A stretch of DNA of 32,657 bases from an uncultured beta proteobacterium. Its GTDB lineage: Bacteria > Pseudomonadota > Gammaproteobacteria > Burkholderiales > SG8-39. Location: assembly GCA_903928055.1 (NCBI GenBank), contig CAIYPG010000058.1:1-32657 (forward strand), written 5' to 3'. The position numbers and the translations under genes were made by a program. A model generated the notes under the pieces. It saw nothing but the letters and a program-made list of their open reading frames with translations, searched no databases and was not told the origin of the DNA. This document shows positions 1-8,136 of the stretch, piece by piece (the first letter of the stretch is position 1; the number at the start of each line of letters is the position of its first letter).

Positions 1-390
1 GGGCTGCGGCCGTCCCGCCCACAGCGCCTTGACGGTATCAGCCAGGGTCATGGGATCGAAGGGCTTGGCAATCACGTCCAGCGCACCGAGCGCGCGCAAG
101 GCTGCAATCTCCGCTTCCTGCACCTTTGCCGTCAGAAAAACCACCGGGATGGATGCAGCCTCCGGACGCTTGCGCAGCATCTCCAGCACCTCGGGCCCGT
201 TCATGCCCGGCATCATGACGTCCAGCAGAACCAGTTGCGGCGCAAATTCAACAACGGCTTCCAAAGCCTGGGCACCGGACTCGCAGGCCCGGACCTTCAG
301 CCCCCCCACCATCTCCAGCGCCATGCAGGCCACGGTGCGTATGTCGTGATCATCCTCGACGAGCATCACCTTCTCCAGCACTTGCGTCAT
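1..390 (-). CDS. Response regulator receiver protein (partial, 3' end cut by window edge)
   Basis: The minus-strand frame is open from an ATG at 390 to the window edge, giving 130 residues. It reads as a CheY-like receiver: acidic pocket E12-D13-D14, phospho-acceptor D57 in LVLLDVMMPGMNG, T87 in VVFLTAK, and K109 in DVIAKPF. These are all the conserved receiver residues, so the fold is essentially complete. Whether an output domain follows cannot be seen. The ATG overlaps the stop of the upstream kinase gene as ATGA, which suggests translational coupling. It is the natural phosphorylation target of the kinase/Hpt pair upstream. The receiver call is firm; the output function is unknown. Confidence 0.92.
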   Translation of the reverse strand, partial: MTQVLEKVMLVEDDHDIRTVACMALEMVGGLKVRACESGAQALEAVVEFAPQLVLLDVMMPGMNGPEVLEMLRKRPEAASIPVVFLTAKVQEAEIAALRALGALDVIAKPFDPMTLADTVKALWAGRPQP

Positions 391-2183
391 CTGCCTTCCC
401 CTGTTTGCGCCATCTTGTTCACGCCCGCCGCACTTTCTGTCAAGGCCGGCAACTCAAAGAAGAACACGCTGCCGCCGCCCTCGCGCTCGGCAAAGGCAAT
501 GGTGCCGCCCATGCGCTCGATGATGGCGTGGCAGATGCTGAGTCCCAGCCCGGTACCGCTCTTGCGCCGCGCATCACTGGAATCGAGCTGCGCAAAGCGC
601 TCGAACAGCCGTCCCTGAAGCTCGCGCGGCACGCCCGGCCCGCGATCCGCGACACTGACCCGCACATGTCCGCCGGCATTCTCGACACTCACCTCCACCC
701 GCCCCCCGTCCGCAGAAAACTTGCAGGCGTTCGACAGCAGATTGGTCACCACCTGGACCAGCCGGTCAGTGTCGGCGAGCACGTGAACCTCCGGGGCATC
801 ACAGCGCAGATCGACCTTCACACCAAGCGAATCGGCATAACCTTCGTTCTCGCGCACCGATCGATGGATCAGCGCAATCAGGTCCAGCGGGACCATCTTC
901 AATTCCATCTTGCCCGACAACATCTTCTCGCTGTCCAGGATATCGCTCACCAGGCGCACCAGCCGTTCGCAGTTCTGCACTGCGATGCCGACCAGTTCCT
1001 TCGCCTTGTCGGGCAGCACGCCGGTGACCCCTGCTGCGAGCAGTCCAAGCGAACCGCGTATCGACGTGAGCGGCGTGCGCAGTTCATGACTGACCGTGGT
1101 GACGAATTCGCTTTTCAGCCGATCCACCTCCTTGAGCGCCGAGATGTCGGTGGCAAGCGCGTAGTACCCGGTGACGAGCCCAAGGTCGTTGCGCCGCGGC
1201 ACCAGTTGCACCGACAAGTGCATGTCGGCGCCGCGCACCTGGCCAAGGGACATGTCGAAATTGACCGCCGCCCCCTTCAACACGGTTTCGATGTGCGGTG
1301 CCGCCTTCGAATAGATCGCCCCGCCCATCAGGCTGCGCAGCGTCAACTGGCTCAGTTCGCTGGCACTGCGCCCGAACCAGCCCTCGAAAGCCCGGTTGTG
1401 GAACAGCAGGCGGTCATTGCGGTCGATGTAGGCAATCAATGCCGGCACCGCATCGGTGATCAGCCGCAACTGGGCCTCGCTCGCCTTGAGGGCCTGCTCA
1501 GCCGCCTCGCGTCCGGCCTGGTGGCGATGGATGATCACCATCGCCCAGACCAGCAGGGTCATGAAAAAGGTGATTCCCCAGAACACCAGGTAGGAAGTGT
1601 TGTCTGCGCTGTAGGCCGTCTCGGCACGGCGTGTCGTCAGGCCGCGGACTTCATAATCCCTGAACTGGTCGGCAAGTATCTGCACGCGCAGGCTGACCTC
1701 CTCGCCACGCGCGCTGCGAATCACATCCGCAGCCGCCTCCGCACCCCGGTCGCGCCTCACATTGACCAGGTCGTCCAGTCGATCCAGACGCTCGGCGACC
1801 GTACGCTGCAGCTGCTTCAGCCGGCGCTGCTGCGTGGCATCGCTGCTGGATACCTCCAGCCCGGCCGCACTGAAATTCACCAGGCTGCGCACCGCCTTGT
1901 AGCGTGAAAGATCGTCCGCGCCGCCGGTAATGACATACTTTCGCGCCGCCGACTCGGCGCGGCGCAAGGCGCCAATCACACCCTCCAGCGCCCCCATCTC
2001 GATGAATGCGGCATTCTCATAGCGACTGGCGTCCACCAGAGACTCGACGCTGCGCGACGCAATTGAGCCGACAGCCACCAGGATCGCCAGCCCGAGACCC
2101 AGGATGAAATTGATCTGGACACCAAAGGACGGGCGCAGCAGCCCCGGGGATTTATTGCCTGGTGAATTCACGCGCGCCGTCAA
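387..2183 (-). CDS. CHASE3-PAS sensor histidine kinase
   Basis: This is a 598-residue membrane sensor kinase. A transmembrane helix at about 21-41 precedes a CHASE3-like helical sensor region (about 42-195), and a second helix lies at about 198-219. A PAS domain (about 228-350) follows. The HisKA motif VSHELRTPLTSIRG has phospho-acceptor H366. The ATPase domain has N box NLLSNACKFS (481-490), G1 box DRGPGVP (513-519) and G2 box GTGLGLSI (543-550). It has no receiver of its own and ends after the ATPase domain. The start is a TTG overlapping the Hpt stop as TTGA; no ATG gives a full first helix. CHASE3 is an established extracytoplasmic or membrane-proximal sensor domain; the signal here is unknown. 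With its neighbours it probably forms a phosphorelay. Confidence 0.93.
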   Translation of the reverse strand: MTARVNSPGNKSPGLLRPSFGVQINFILGLGLAILVAVGSIASRSVESLVDASRYENAAFIEMGALEGVIGALRRAESAARKYVITGGADDLSRYKAVRSLVNFSAAGLEVSSSDATQQRRLKQLQRTVAERLDRLDDLVNVRRDRGAEAAADVIRSARGEEVSLRVQILADQFRDYEVRGLTTRRAETAYSADNTSYLVFWGITFFMTLLVWAMVIIHRHQAGREAAEQALKASEAQLRLITDAVPALIAYIDRNDRLLFHNRAFEGWFGRSASELSQLTLRSLMGGAIYSKAAPHIETVLKGAAVNFDMSLGQVRGADMHLSVQLVPRRNDLGLVTGYYALATDISALKEVDRLKSEFVTTVSHELRTPLTSIRGSLGLLAAGVTGVLPDKAKELVGIAVQNCERLVRLVSDILDSEKMLSGKMELKMVPLDLIALIHRSVRENEGYADSLGVKVDLRCDAPEVHVLADTDRLVQVVTNLLSNACKFSADGGRVEVSVENAGGHVRVSVADRGPGVPRELQGRLFERFAQLDSSDARRKSGTGLGLSICHAIIERMGGTIAFAEREGGGSVFFFELPALTESAAGVNKMAQTGEGR

Positions 2184-2515
2184 CCGGCGACGCTTTGTCG
2201 CAGGGCATCCAGCAGGCTGCTGAATGTCTCGCGATCAGCCACCGGCCCGATGGCTCCAGCGGCACAGAACGGCTCGAAAAAAACTTCCGCGGTTCGCGCC
2301 GTGCTGCTGACCGCGGCCAGACCGAAGGTTTTGGCCGAGCCGGCCAGCGTATGCAACTCACGGAGCAGGTCGGCACTTGCACCGGCATCGGCCTCACCAG
2401 AGGACAACCCTTGCCACAGTGCGTCGACACGCGCGAGTTTGCCTGGAAGCGTGGCGCGGTATTCCGCGCTCAACGCCTCCAGTTGTTGCTTGAAGACATC
2501 GGATTTCATGTGCAA
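2180..2515 (-). CDS. Hpt-domain phosphotransfer protein
   Basis: This is a 111-residue, nearly all-helical protein with the Hpt signature LLRELHTLAGSAKTFGL; H55 is the predicted phosphorylated histidine. Hpt modules shuttle phosphate between receivers, so this gene implies a multistep relay. The TTG at 2515 has a GGGA seven bases upstream. An ATG two codons later (2509) is possible but has poorer spacing. Its stop overlaps the TTG start of the kinase gene, and it lies 15 bp downstream of the corrected stop of the frameshifted regulator. The family call is strong; partners are inferred from position. Confidence 0.88.
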   Translation of the reverse strand: MHMKSDVFKQQLEALSAEYRATLPGKLARVDALWQGLSSGEADAGASADLLRELHTLAGSAKTFGLAAVSSTARTAEVFFEPFCAAGAIGPVADRETFSSLLDALRQSVAG

Positions 2516-2530
2516 CAGCCGGTCCCGATA

Positions 2531-3347
2531 TCAATCTTCAGGCAGGCCAAGCACCGCCTTGACCGCCGTCATGAGCACGTCGATTTCGAACGGTTTGGTG
2601 ATGTAACCGTCGGCGCCCCCCCGCCAGGCCCTTCAACACCGACTCGCGCGTCGCCTTGGCGGTCAGCATGACTACCGGCACGGATGACAACGCCGGATGC
2701 CGGCGGATGGCGGCCAAGATGTCGAAACCATCCGCATCCGGAAGCACTACATCGAGCAGCACCAGTTGCGGCAGCGGCGGACGACGCAGTTCGGCGACGA
2801 TTTCCGCGCGATTGGTGGCGACACGGGCATCGAAGCCCTCGAGCCCCAGATAGGTCTTGAGCAGCTTGCCCAGGTGCTCCTCGTCCTCGACGATGACCAC
2901 CGGCAGTTTCTCGCCTTCGGCCAGCACACGTTGCTTGGCAGCACTGCGCGCAATGCGCACGTAGTAGCCCTGCTTCTGCAGGTAGGTGCTCCCGGAGGAC
3001 GCCTCGCTGCCGGCCTGTGCCATGGCCTCCTCGGAGAGTTCGGCCTTCACACTGAAAAAGCTGGTGAAGTCCAGGGAGTCCCCTTCCTGCTTGATGGAGT
3101 GCTCCACCAACCCCTTCCCGACCAGCGCGCGCAGGATGCGCTCCACCGACTCGGCCTTGACCCCGCGCAGGCGGCGCGCAATGACCTCGACAGCAGACTG
3201 GCCATCCACCTGGATCAGCAGTTCCAGCTCCTCTGCCGATAGCGCGGTGCTGGATGCCTGCAATTGCAGCGTCCCCGCAGGTGTGATGGCGAAAATATCT
3301 TCCTGCCGGATCGCGATCTTTTTGTTGTCGTTCTTGTTGTCGTTCAT
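2531..3347 (-). pseudogene. Response regulator with N-terminal helical domain, frameshifted in the receiver
   Basis: Translation from the ATG at 3347 (GGAGA eight bases upstream) gives an N-terminal region of about 100 residues. This is polar and then helical, ending in a winged-helix-like RILRALVGKGLVEH stretch. A receiver follows with E154/D155, phospho-acceptor D199 (LVLLDVVLPDADGF) and T229. After residue G244 the frame is lost in a run of seven Cs at 2616-2622 (Gs on the coding strand). Removing one base restores GADGYITKPF with the conserved K251, and a stop at 2531, giving 271 residues. As read, the protein loses the lysine and the last helix and runs on to 2538. The cause could be a sequencing indel, a true mutation or slippage. 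An in-frame extension upstream to 3410 does not look coding. Confidence 0.82.
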
Positions 3348-3455
3348 GCCCTGTCTCCAGACTGCGGAAATCCCTTCCGCGCCGCAAGCATAAGCGATTT
3401 TCCGCCCCATTTGCGCAACGACATGCCGCCAGTCACCCTGCGGCAGGACGACACC

Positions 3456-3490
3456 CCGGAAAATCCCGGAATGGCTCCGGGATTCTCCGG
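3456..3490 (-). terminator. Hairpin downstream of the dienelactone hydrolase gene
   Basis: A 15-bp inverted repeat with one mismatch (3456-3470 and 3476-3490, five-base loop, core AATCCCGGA/TCCGGGATT) lies five bases after the hydrolase stop on the minus strand. No clear T tract follows, so it may be a weak or Rho-aided terminator or an mRNA 3' stabiliser. It separates the metabolic genes from the phosphorelay. Confidence 0.5.
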
Positions 3491-3495
3491 TTTCG

Positions 3496-4209
3496 TCAGG
3501 ACTTGCCTTGTTTCAGGTACACGTCAAAGAAGGCCAGCAGTTCGCCCCAGCCCGCCTTTGCCGCGCGATCCCGGTAGCGATCAGCGGCGAAGTTGTAAAA
3601 GGCGTGGCCGGTGTTCTGGTAGGTATGGAACTCGTGCCACTTGCCCAGTCGGGTGAGTTCGGCATCGATCTTCTTCACATCCTCCGGCGAGGGGTTCTGA
3701 TCGTCGGCGCCAAACAAACCCAGCACCGGACAGGAAACATCCTTCAGGCGCTCAAAGGGCGTCGGCCCCTGGTTTTCACCCCAGGACTTCATGGTGTTGC
3801 CGCCGTAGAACACCACCGAGGCCTTGAACTCGGGATTGGCCGCAGCCATGAGGAAGGCCACGCGACCGCCCATGCAGAAGCCGGTAACGCCGGCACGGGA
3901 AATCTGCGCCCGGGTCTTGATATGGGCCAGCGCGGCATTCATGTCCCTGATGACTTCGGTGTCCTTCAGCAGGCTGGTGCGCGCGATCTTGGGATCCACC
4001 TCCCTGGGCTGGCGGTGATACAACTGGGGGGCCGCGACCACATAGCCCTCACGGTGCAGGCGATGCACCGCATCCTGCACGCTCTCGTCCACTCCCGGGG
4101 CATGCTGCGCAATCACGATGCCCGGAAGCGGGCCAGGGCGGTCGGGAACACCAACGTAGGTTCTCATCGGATTGCCATCGACTTCAATGGTGTCCCAACC
4201 AATCGTCAT
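3496..4209 (-). CDS. Dienelactone hydrolase family protein
   Basis: This is a 237-residue alpha/beta hydrolase of the DLH family. The nucleophile elbow is GFCMGG with C112. An acid residue lies in FGADDQ (D169/D170), and the catalytic His is H202 in NTGHAFYN. No signal peptide is present, so it is cytoplasmic. Classical DLH opens dienelactones in chlorocatechol pathways, but many family members act on other esters or lactones, so the substrate is open. The start ATG has AGGAG eight bases upstream. It lies 71 bp after the CoA-transferase gene on the same strand and is probably the last gene of that operon. Confidence 0.9.
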   Translation of the reverse strand: MTIGWDTIEVDGNPMRTYVGVPDRPGPLPGIVIAQHAPGVDESVQDAVHRLHREGYVVAAPQLYHRQPREVDPKIARTSLLKDTEVIRDMNAALAHIKTRAQISRAGVTGFCMGGRVAFLMAAANPEFKASVVFYGGNTMKSWGENQGPTPFERLKDVSCPVLGLFGADDQNPSPEDVKKIDAELTRLGKWHEFHTYQNTGHAFYNFAADRYRDRAAKAGWGELLAFFDVYLKQGKS

Positions 4210-4280
4210 CTTTTTGCTCCTGTTCAGTGGTTGAACAATGCGGCGTCTGCAGACTTCACGACCATGATGCCGCGGCCTGC

Positions 4281-6533
4281 TCAGCTGATCGCACTGACAC
4301 CATCCATCACAATGACATGCTCGCGCAGCAGCCTGTCCACATCCCCGCCCATGCCGATGTCGGCGAGGATGCTGGCCGCATCCGACCCGGGTTTGGGTGC
4401 AGGACGCCCGGGCACCAAAGGCGTGCGCGACAGGCGCGGCGCCGGCCCGGTGGTCGTGATGGGGCCGATTTCGTCATGCTCGCGCGTCATGGAAAGCCCG
4501 CGCGATTGCACCAGCGGATCGTCCATCAACGCATTGGAATCAAGCAGGATGCGATAGGCGCCGATGTCGGCCTTTTGCAGCGAGGCCACCAGTGCATCCA
4601 CGGCATGGCCCTTGATGCGCTCTTCCAGCGCACGCTCGAGATCCGCACCGGACTTCGAAGCGAGGTCCTTCAGTTCCGCACAGCGTGCGAGTTCACCCTC
4701 CTGCGCCGCGAGGAACAACCAGCCGTCCCTTGCCTCGTAGGCACGATACAGCGGCCCGGTGCCCAATGCCTCCTGTCCGGCGGGTTCATCCCATTTCTTG
4801 CCGGCATAGTCCTGCAGCAGTGACGATTGCAGCATCGTCGCGGTATAGGCCAGTGCGCTGTCCACATGCTGGCCCTCCCCGGTCTTGTTCCGATGCAGGA
4901 GCGCCAGTGCCACGGCATAGGCCCCAAGCAGGCCGGTACCGTAGTCATTCACCGGATATGGTGCCAGCGCCGGCTTGCCGCCACCATAACGCAACTGCAT
5001 GCCGGAGATGGCCTGCGCAATCTGCTCGTGGCCGGGACGCATGGCATACGGCCCAAGTTGTCCGAAAGTGTTCAGCGAACAATAGACGATGCCCGGCTTG
5101 CGCTTTTTCACCGCCTCGTAACCGATGCCCAGGCGGTCGGCCACGCCCTTTCTCATGTTCTGCAGCACCACGTCGGCCTGGTCCACCAGTTGCCAGAAGA
5201 TCTTCAGGCCTTCGGGCGTCTTCAGGTCAAGCAGGATGCTGCGCTTGGCGCGGTTGATGTCATTGTGCGACTGCACCGGGCTGCGGTGCGGGCTGTCGAT
5301 CTTGACCACGTCGGCGCCGAATTCGGCCAGCGTGCGTCCACAGGTCGGGCCGGCGAGAATGATGCAGAGGTCGAGCACCTTGATGCCCTCCAGCGCACCA
5401 CGCATCGGCTTGCCGGTGCTGTTACCGCCCGCGGCAGCCGGCTTGCGCAATTTCAGTTCGCTGAGGATTTCCGCGCGATGCGCATCGAGCTTCGGCCGCG
5501 GTGAACGCACCGCACCGGGTGTTGCCGACAGCCGCGGAGTGATGCCGGGGCCGCGGAACGGTCCCAGTTCCGGATCCTCGAAGTCCGCAATGATCTTCGA
5601 CTCCAGCGCCTGCGGATGCTTCAGCCATTCGGCACTGGAATTGCAACTGCCGCCTTCGGTGCCGATCTTTTCACAGAATGCCTCCCACTCCAAGGCGGTG
5701 CGCTGCTTGAAAACCTCATCAAAGCGGCGGCCCAGCTCCTGGGCACTGGCACCGGCATCGCGATCGTCGGCAAGGCCGATGGCCTTCACGAAATCCTCGA
5801 AGTGCTTGTTACCCGGAACGTACATGAACCAGCGGCCGTCCTTGGTCTGCAATTGCCGCGCCCAGTTGAAGTGTTGTGGCGGGACCTTGACCTTGTGATA
5901 GCGCAGGCCCCGGCTGCCGATGGCGGTGAAGGTGGCGTCGAACAGCGGCACCTCGATGCGCTGGCCGGCACCCGAGCGCTCGCGCGCGTGCAGGGCAATC
6001 GCCACACTCACGGCAGCAAGGAAAGCGCCGTAGGAAGAAGAAAAGGGAATGGCCGAATACACCGGATGTGTCACCGGGGGATGCACGCGTGGCGTGCCCG
6101 TACGCTGGCTGAACGCGCAGGTCGCCGCACCCAGCACGCCTTCCCAGGCCTTGAGCCCGGCACGCGGATCATCCGAACCGAATCCGGGCAGCGCGCAATA
6201 CACCAGCCGCGGGTTCGCGGCGCTCATCGCCGCATAGCCCAGGCCCAGGCGATCCATGACCCCGGGCCGGAAATTCTCGATGACCACATCGGCGGTGGCG
6301 ATCAACTGCTTCGCCGTGGCCAGGTCTTCGGGCTTTTTCAGCTCCAGCACGATGCTGCGCTTGCCGCGATTCCAGGTGGCGTTCGCCGGGGTGTTCCAGC
6401 GCGGCCCGCCGGGCGGGTCGACCCGGATGACATCCGCCCCCTGGTCCGCCAGAAACATCGCCGCCATGGGCCCGGCAATGTACTGGCCGAAATCGATTAC
6501 ACGTATGCCGTCAAGAGCAAATGCGCCTGCCAT
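4281..6533 (-). CDS. Tandem-fused CaiB/BaiF family III CoA-transferase
   Basis: This is a 750-residue protein made of two type III CoA-transferase units, about 1-365 and 378-750. Each opens with the Rossmann-like motif (GIRVIDFGQYIAGP; GIKVLDLCIILAGP) and carries the GKRSIVLELK / AKRSILLDLK segment. Family III enzymes form an aspartyl-CoA thioester intermediate. The C-terminal unit keeps this Asp (D530 in VNDYGTG), but the aligned residue of the N-terminal unit is Ser (S166 in FSSSYGAF). Only one half is therefore predicted to be catalytic. The ATG at 6533 is preferred because AAGGAG lies seven bases upstream; an ATG at 6539 is too close to it. Family III enzymes normally work as interlocked dimers of about 400 residues, so the fusion may provide both protomers. 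The substrate is unknown. Confidence 0.9.
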   Translation of the reverse strand: MAGAFALDGIRVIDFGQYIAGPMAAMFLADQGADVIRVDPPGGPRWNTPANATWNRGKRSIVLELKKPEDLATAKQLIATADVVIENFRPGVMDRLGLGYAAMSAANPRLVYCALPGFGSDDPRAGLKAWEGVLGAATCAFSQRTGTPRVHPPVTHPVYSAIPFSSSYGAFLAAVSVAIALHARERSGAGQRIEVPLFDATFTAIGSRGLRYHKVKVPPQHFNWARQLQTKDGRWFMYVPGNKHFEDFVKAIGLADDRDAGASAQELGRRFDEVFKQRTALEWEAFCEKIGTEGGSCNSSAEWLKHPQALESKIIADFEDPELGPFRGPGITPRLSATPGAVRSPRPKLDAHRAEILSELKLRKPAAAGGNSTGKPMRGALEGIKVLDLCIILAGPTCGRTLAEFGADVVKIDSPHRSPVQSHNDINRAKRSILLDLKTPEGLKIFWQLVDQADVVLQNMRKGVADRLGIGYEAVKKRKPGIVYCSLNTFGQLGPYAMRPGHEQIAQAISGMQLRYGGGKPALAPYPVNDYGTGLLGAYAVALALLHRNKTGEGQHVDSALAYTATMLQSSLLQDYAGKKWDEPAGQEALGTGPLYRAYEARDGWLFLAAQEGELARCAELKDLASKSGADLERALEERIKGHAVDALVASLQKADIGAYRILLDSNALMDDPLVQSRGLSMTREHDEIGPITTTGPAPRLSRTPLVPGRPAPKPGSDAASILADIGMGGDVDRLLREHVIVMDGVSAIS

Positions 6534-6814
6534 GTCCATTCTCCTTTGCCACATTCACGTGTTGCAGATTGCGCGGTTGGACGCGATGCGCCTTGGCGTC
6601 GCAGACACATTTTCCGTGCATGCACAACAGGAATGGGCTTCTGATTCATTGCGTTGTCGGAACAGCCTGCAGTCTCGGCCTCTTGCGTGCCATGAACGAT
6701 GCGTGTGCAACCTGCCAGCCCCCGGATTCACGGGAAAGAACAGTCATCCCGTGCTGATTTCATTATGGCAGATTTGCTTCCGGCCATCACGCATGGCCGT
6801 GACCTCGTGGCGGC
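6534..6814. other. Intergenic gap between the CoA-transferase and Fe-ADH-like genes
   Basis: This 281-bp gap shows no convincing coding frame. A small hairpin (6781-6787 with 6793-6799, five-base loop, core GGCCAT/ATGGCC) lies just downstream of the Fe-ADH-like stop and could weaken read-through. No clear promoter hexamers for the CoA-transferase gene were found. The genes may still be co-transcribed. Confidence 0.4.
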
Positions 6815-8050
6815 CTACCAGGCTGCCTCGAGCGCCTTTTGCATCAACGGCTGTTCGCGCAGAAACTCGCGCTTCGGATCAGAGTTGAAATTCTTCATGG
6901 AATTCTCGAGGATCACCGCCAGGCTGGAACGCGGAATGTTCAACTGCGAGATTCGCGTCGGCATGCCCATGGCCGCAAAGCGCCGCTCCATTTCATCCGC
7001 AGCACGCAATGGCGCCTCGGCCACCGGATCGCCCGGCTTCCACACTCCCAGGGCCGCGGCCATGTTGCACATCGCCTCGGGTTCACGCGAACCAAAGTGG
7101 CGCAGCGCCGAGCCATTGAACACGGCGTTGGCCTCCCCCTGCCCCACCTCTTCATGCAGGTTGAACAGGGCGGCAGCATAGGCGTACACCACACGCCCCG
7201 GCCAGTGACGCACACGGCCGCCGCCGTCATCGACCTCGCGGTTGTTCAGAAAGGTCGCGATGCACAGGTCAATGCGCGGGGCGACATCCACCGTGCCCTC
7301 CGCGGCATCCTGCAGCGCAGGCAGCGCCTGCGTCACCAGTTCGAACACCTGACGCCGGTTCATGTCGGCCATCGGCGCGGCCGATCCTGGGGCGTAGCCC
7401 ATGTTCATCACCGCACGCCAGTAGATGGCTGCGGCAGTGGATCTCATCATGGATGCCGGCGCAGTGAGCAGCGCATCGCTGTCCCAGAACAATGCCACCG
7501 GACGCGTCTTGGGATCGAAATACTCAAGCCGGTGGTCATGGCCATCGGCCTTCATCGGCGAGCCGCCGCGATTCTGTGCCGAGGTCGCAGCAGTCAGCAC
7601 ATTGATGATCGGCAGCTTGGGCGCCATCAGTTTCGGGCTGATCGCCGCACGCCCGTCCTCCGGATACTGCGTGCACAGTTCCTCCGGATCACCCTTTTCG
7701 GCAAGCAGGATGGCAACAATGCGCGTGCCCTGCACCACACTGCCTGCGCCCACGGCGATGAGAAGGTCAGCTCCTGCTGCGCGCGCGCCGTCGCGCGCCG
7801 CCAGCACATCGGGCATCGGCGTGTCCTTGCCCATCTCGTCGTACAGCCCGGCAAAGGCCTCGCCGAGCAATGCCCGCATGCGCTCGATCAGGTCGGTCTT
7901 GCGCGACACCGAACGGCCGCAGATGATGAAGGCGCGTTTGGCACGGTGGCGCTTCACTTCCGCCGGCAGATTGCCCAGCGCATCCTTGCCGCTGTACACC
8001 CGGCACGGATACGTGGTAATGCGAAAATCATGTGGCCGGGACGAACCCAT
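6815..8050 (-). CDS. Iron-containing alcohol dehydrogenase fold protein, metal ligands mostly missing
   Basis: This 411-residue protein has the Fe-ADH/maleylacetate reductase layout. An N-terminal dinucleotide-binding half carries VGAGSVVQGTR (GAGS at 101-104), and an all-helical C-terminal half ends with the SMKNFNSDPKRE segment typical of the family. Aligned by eye to the four canonical metal ligands, positions 1 to 3 read A208, R212 (still four apart) and Q304 (EEVGQGEANAVFN instead of a PHG motif). Only H318, fourteen residues after Q304, is kept. Iron- or zinc-dependent hydride transfer is therefore doubtful. It may be a divergent subfamily or have a non-redox role. The start ATG follows AGGAGG with good spacing. 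It lies 86 bp downstream of the DUF1932-type dehydrogenase, across an AT-rich island. Confidence 0.82.
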   Translation of the reverse strand: MGSSRPHDFRITTYPCRVYSGKDALGNLPAEVKRHRAKRAFIICGRSVSRKTDLIERMRALLGEAFAGLYDEMGKDTPMPDVLAARDGARAAGADLLIAVGAGSVVQGTRIVAILLAEKGDPEELCTQYPEDGRAAISPKLMAPKLPIINVLTAATSAQNRGGSPMKADGHDHRLEYFDPKTRPVALFWDSDALLTAPASMMRSTAAAIYWRAVMNMGYAPGSAAPMADMNRRQVFELVTQALPALQDAAEGTVDVAPRIDLCIATFLNNREVDDGGGRVRHWPGRVVYAYAAALFNLHEEVGQGEANAVFNGSALRHFGSREPEAMCNMAAALGVWKPGDPVAEAPLRAADEMERRFAAMGMPTRISQLNIPRSSLAVILENSMKNFNSDPKREFLREQPLMQKALEAAW

Positions 8051-8136
8051 GCTCCATCCTCCTGAAAACTATTATTATCAACTACATTATTTACTGTTTA
8101 TCCAAATGGATATAACAGAATAATTATTATCAAAAA
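8051..8136 (-). promoter_or_regulatory. AT-rich island with dyad and direct repeats upstream of the Fe-ADH-like gene
   Basis: This 86-bp gap is strikingly AT-rich against GC-rich neighbours. It contains a perfect dyad TATCCA-AA-TGGATA (8099-8112), flanked by two identical 11-bp direct repeats ATTATTATCAA at 8071-8081 and 8123-8133. The arrangement looks like an operator or protein-binding site, with or without an internal promoter. The binding protein is not identifiable. Confidence 0.5.

Noticed and set aside
405..1907. Long plus-strand open frame opposite the histidine kinase
   Set aside because: The minus strand encodes a kinase with all catalytic boxes; the plus frame is a His/Gln/Arg-rich shadow typical of GC-rich DNA.
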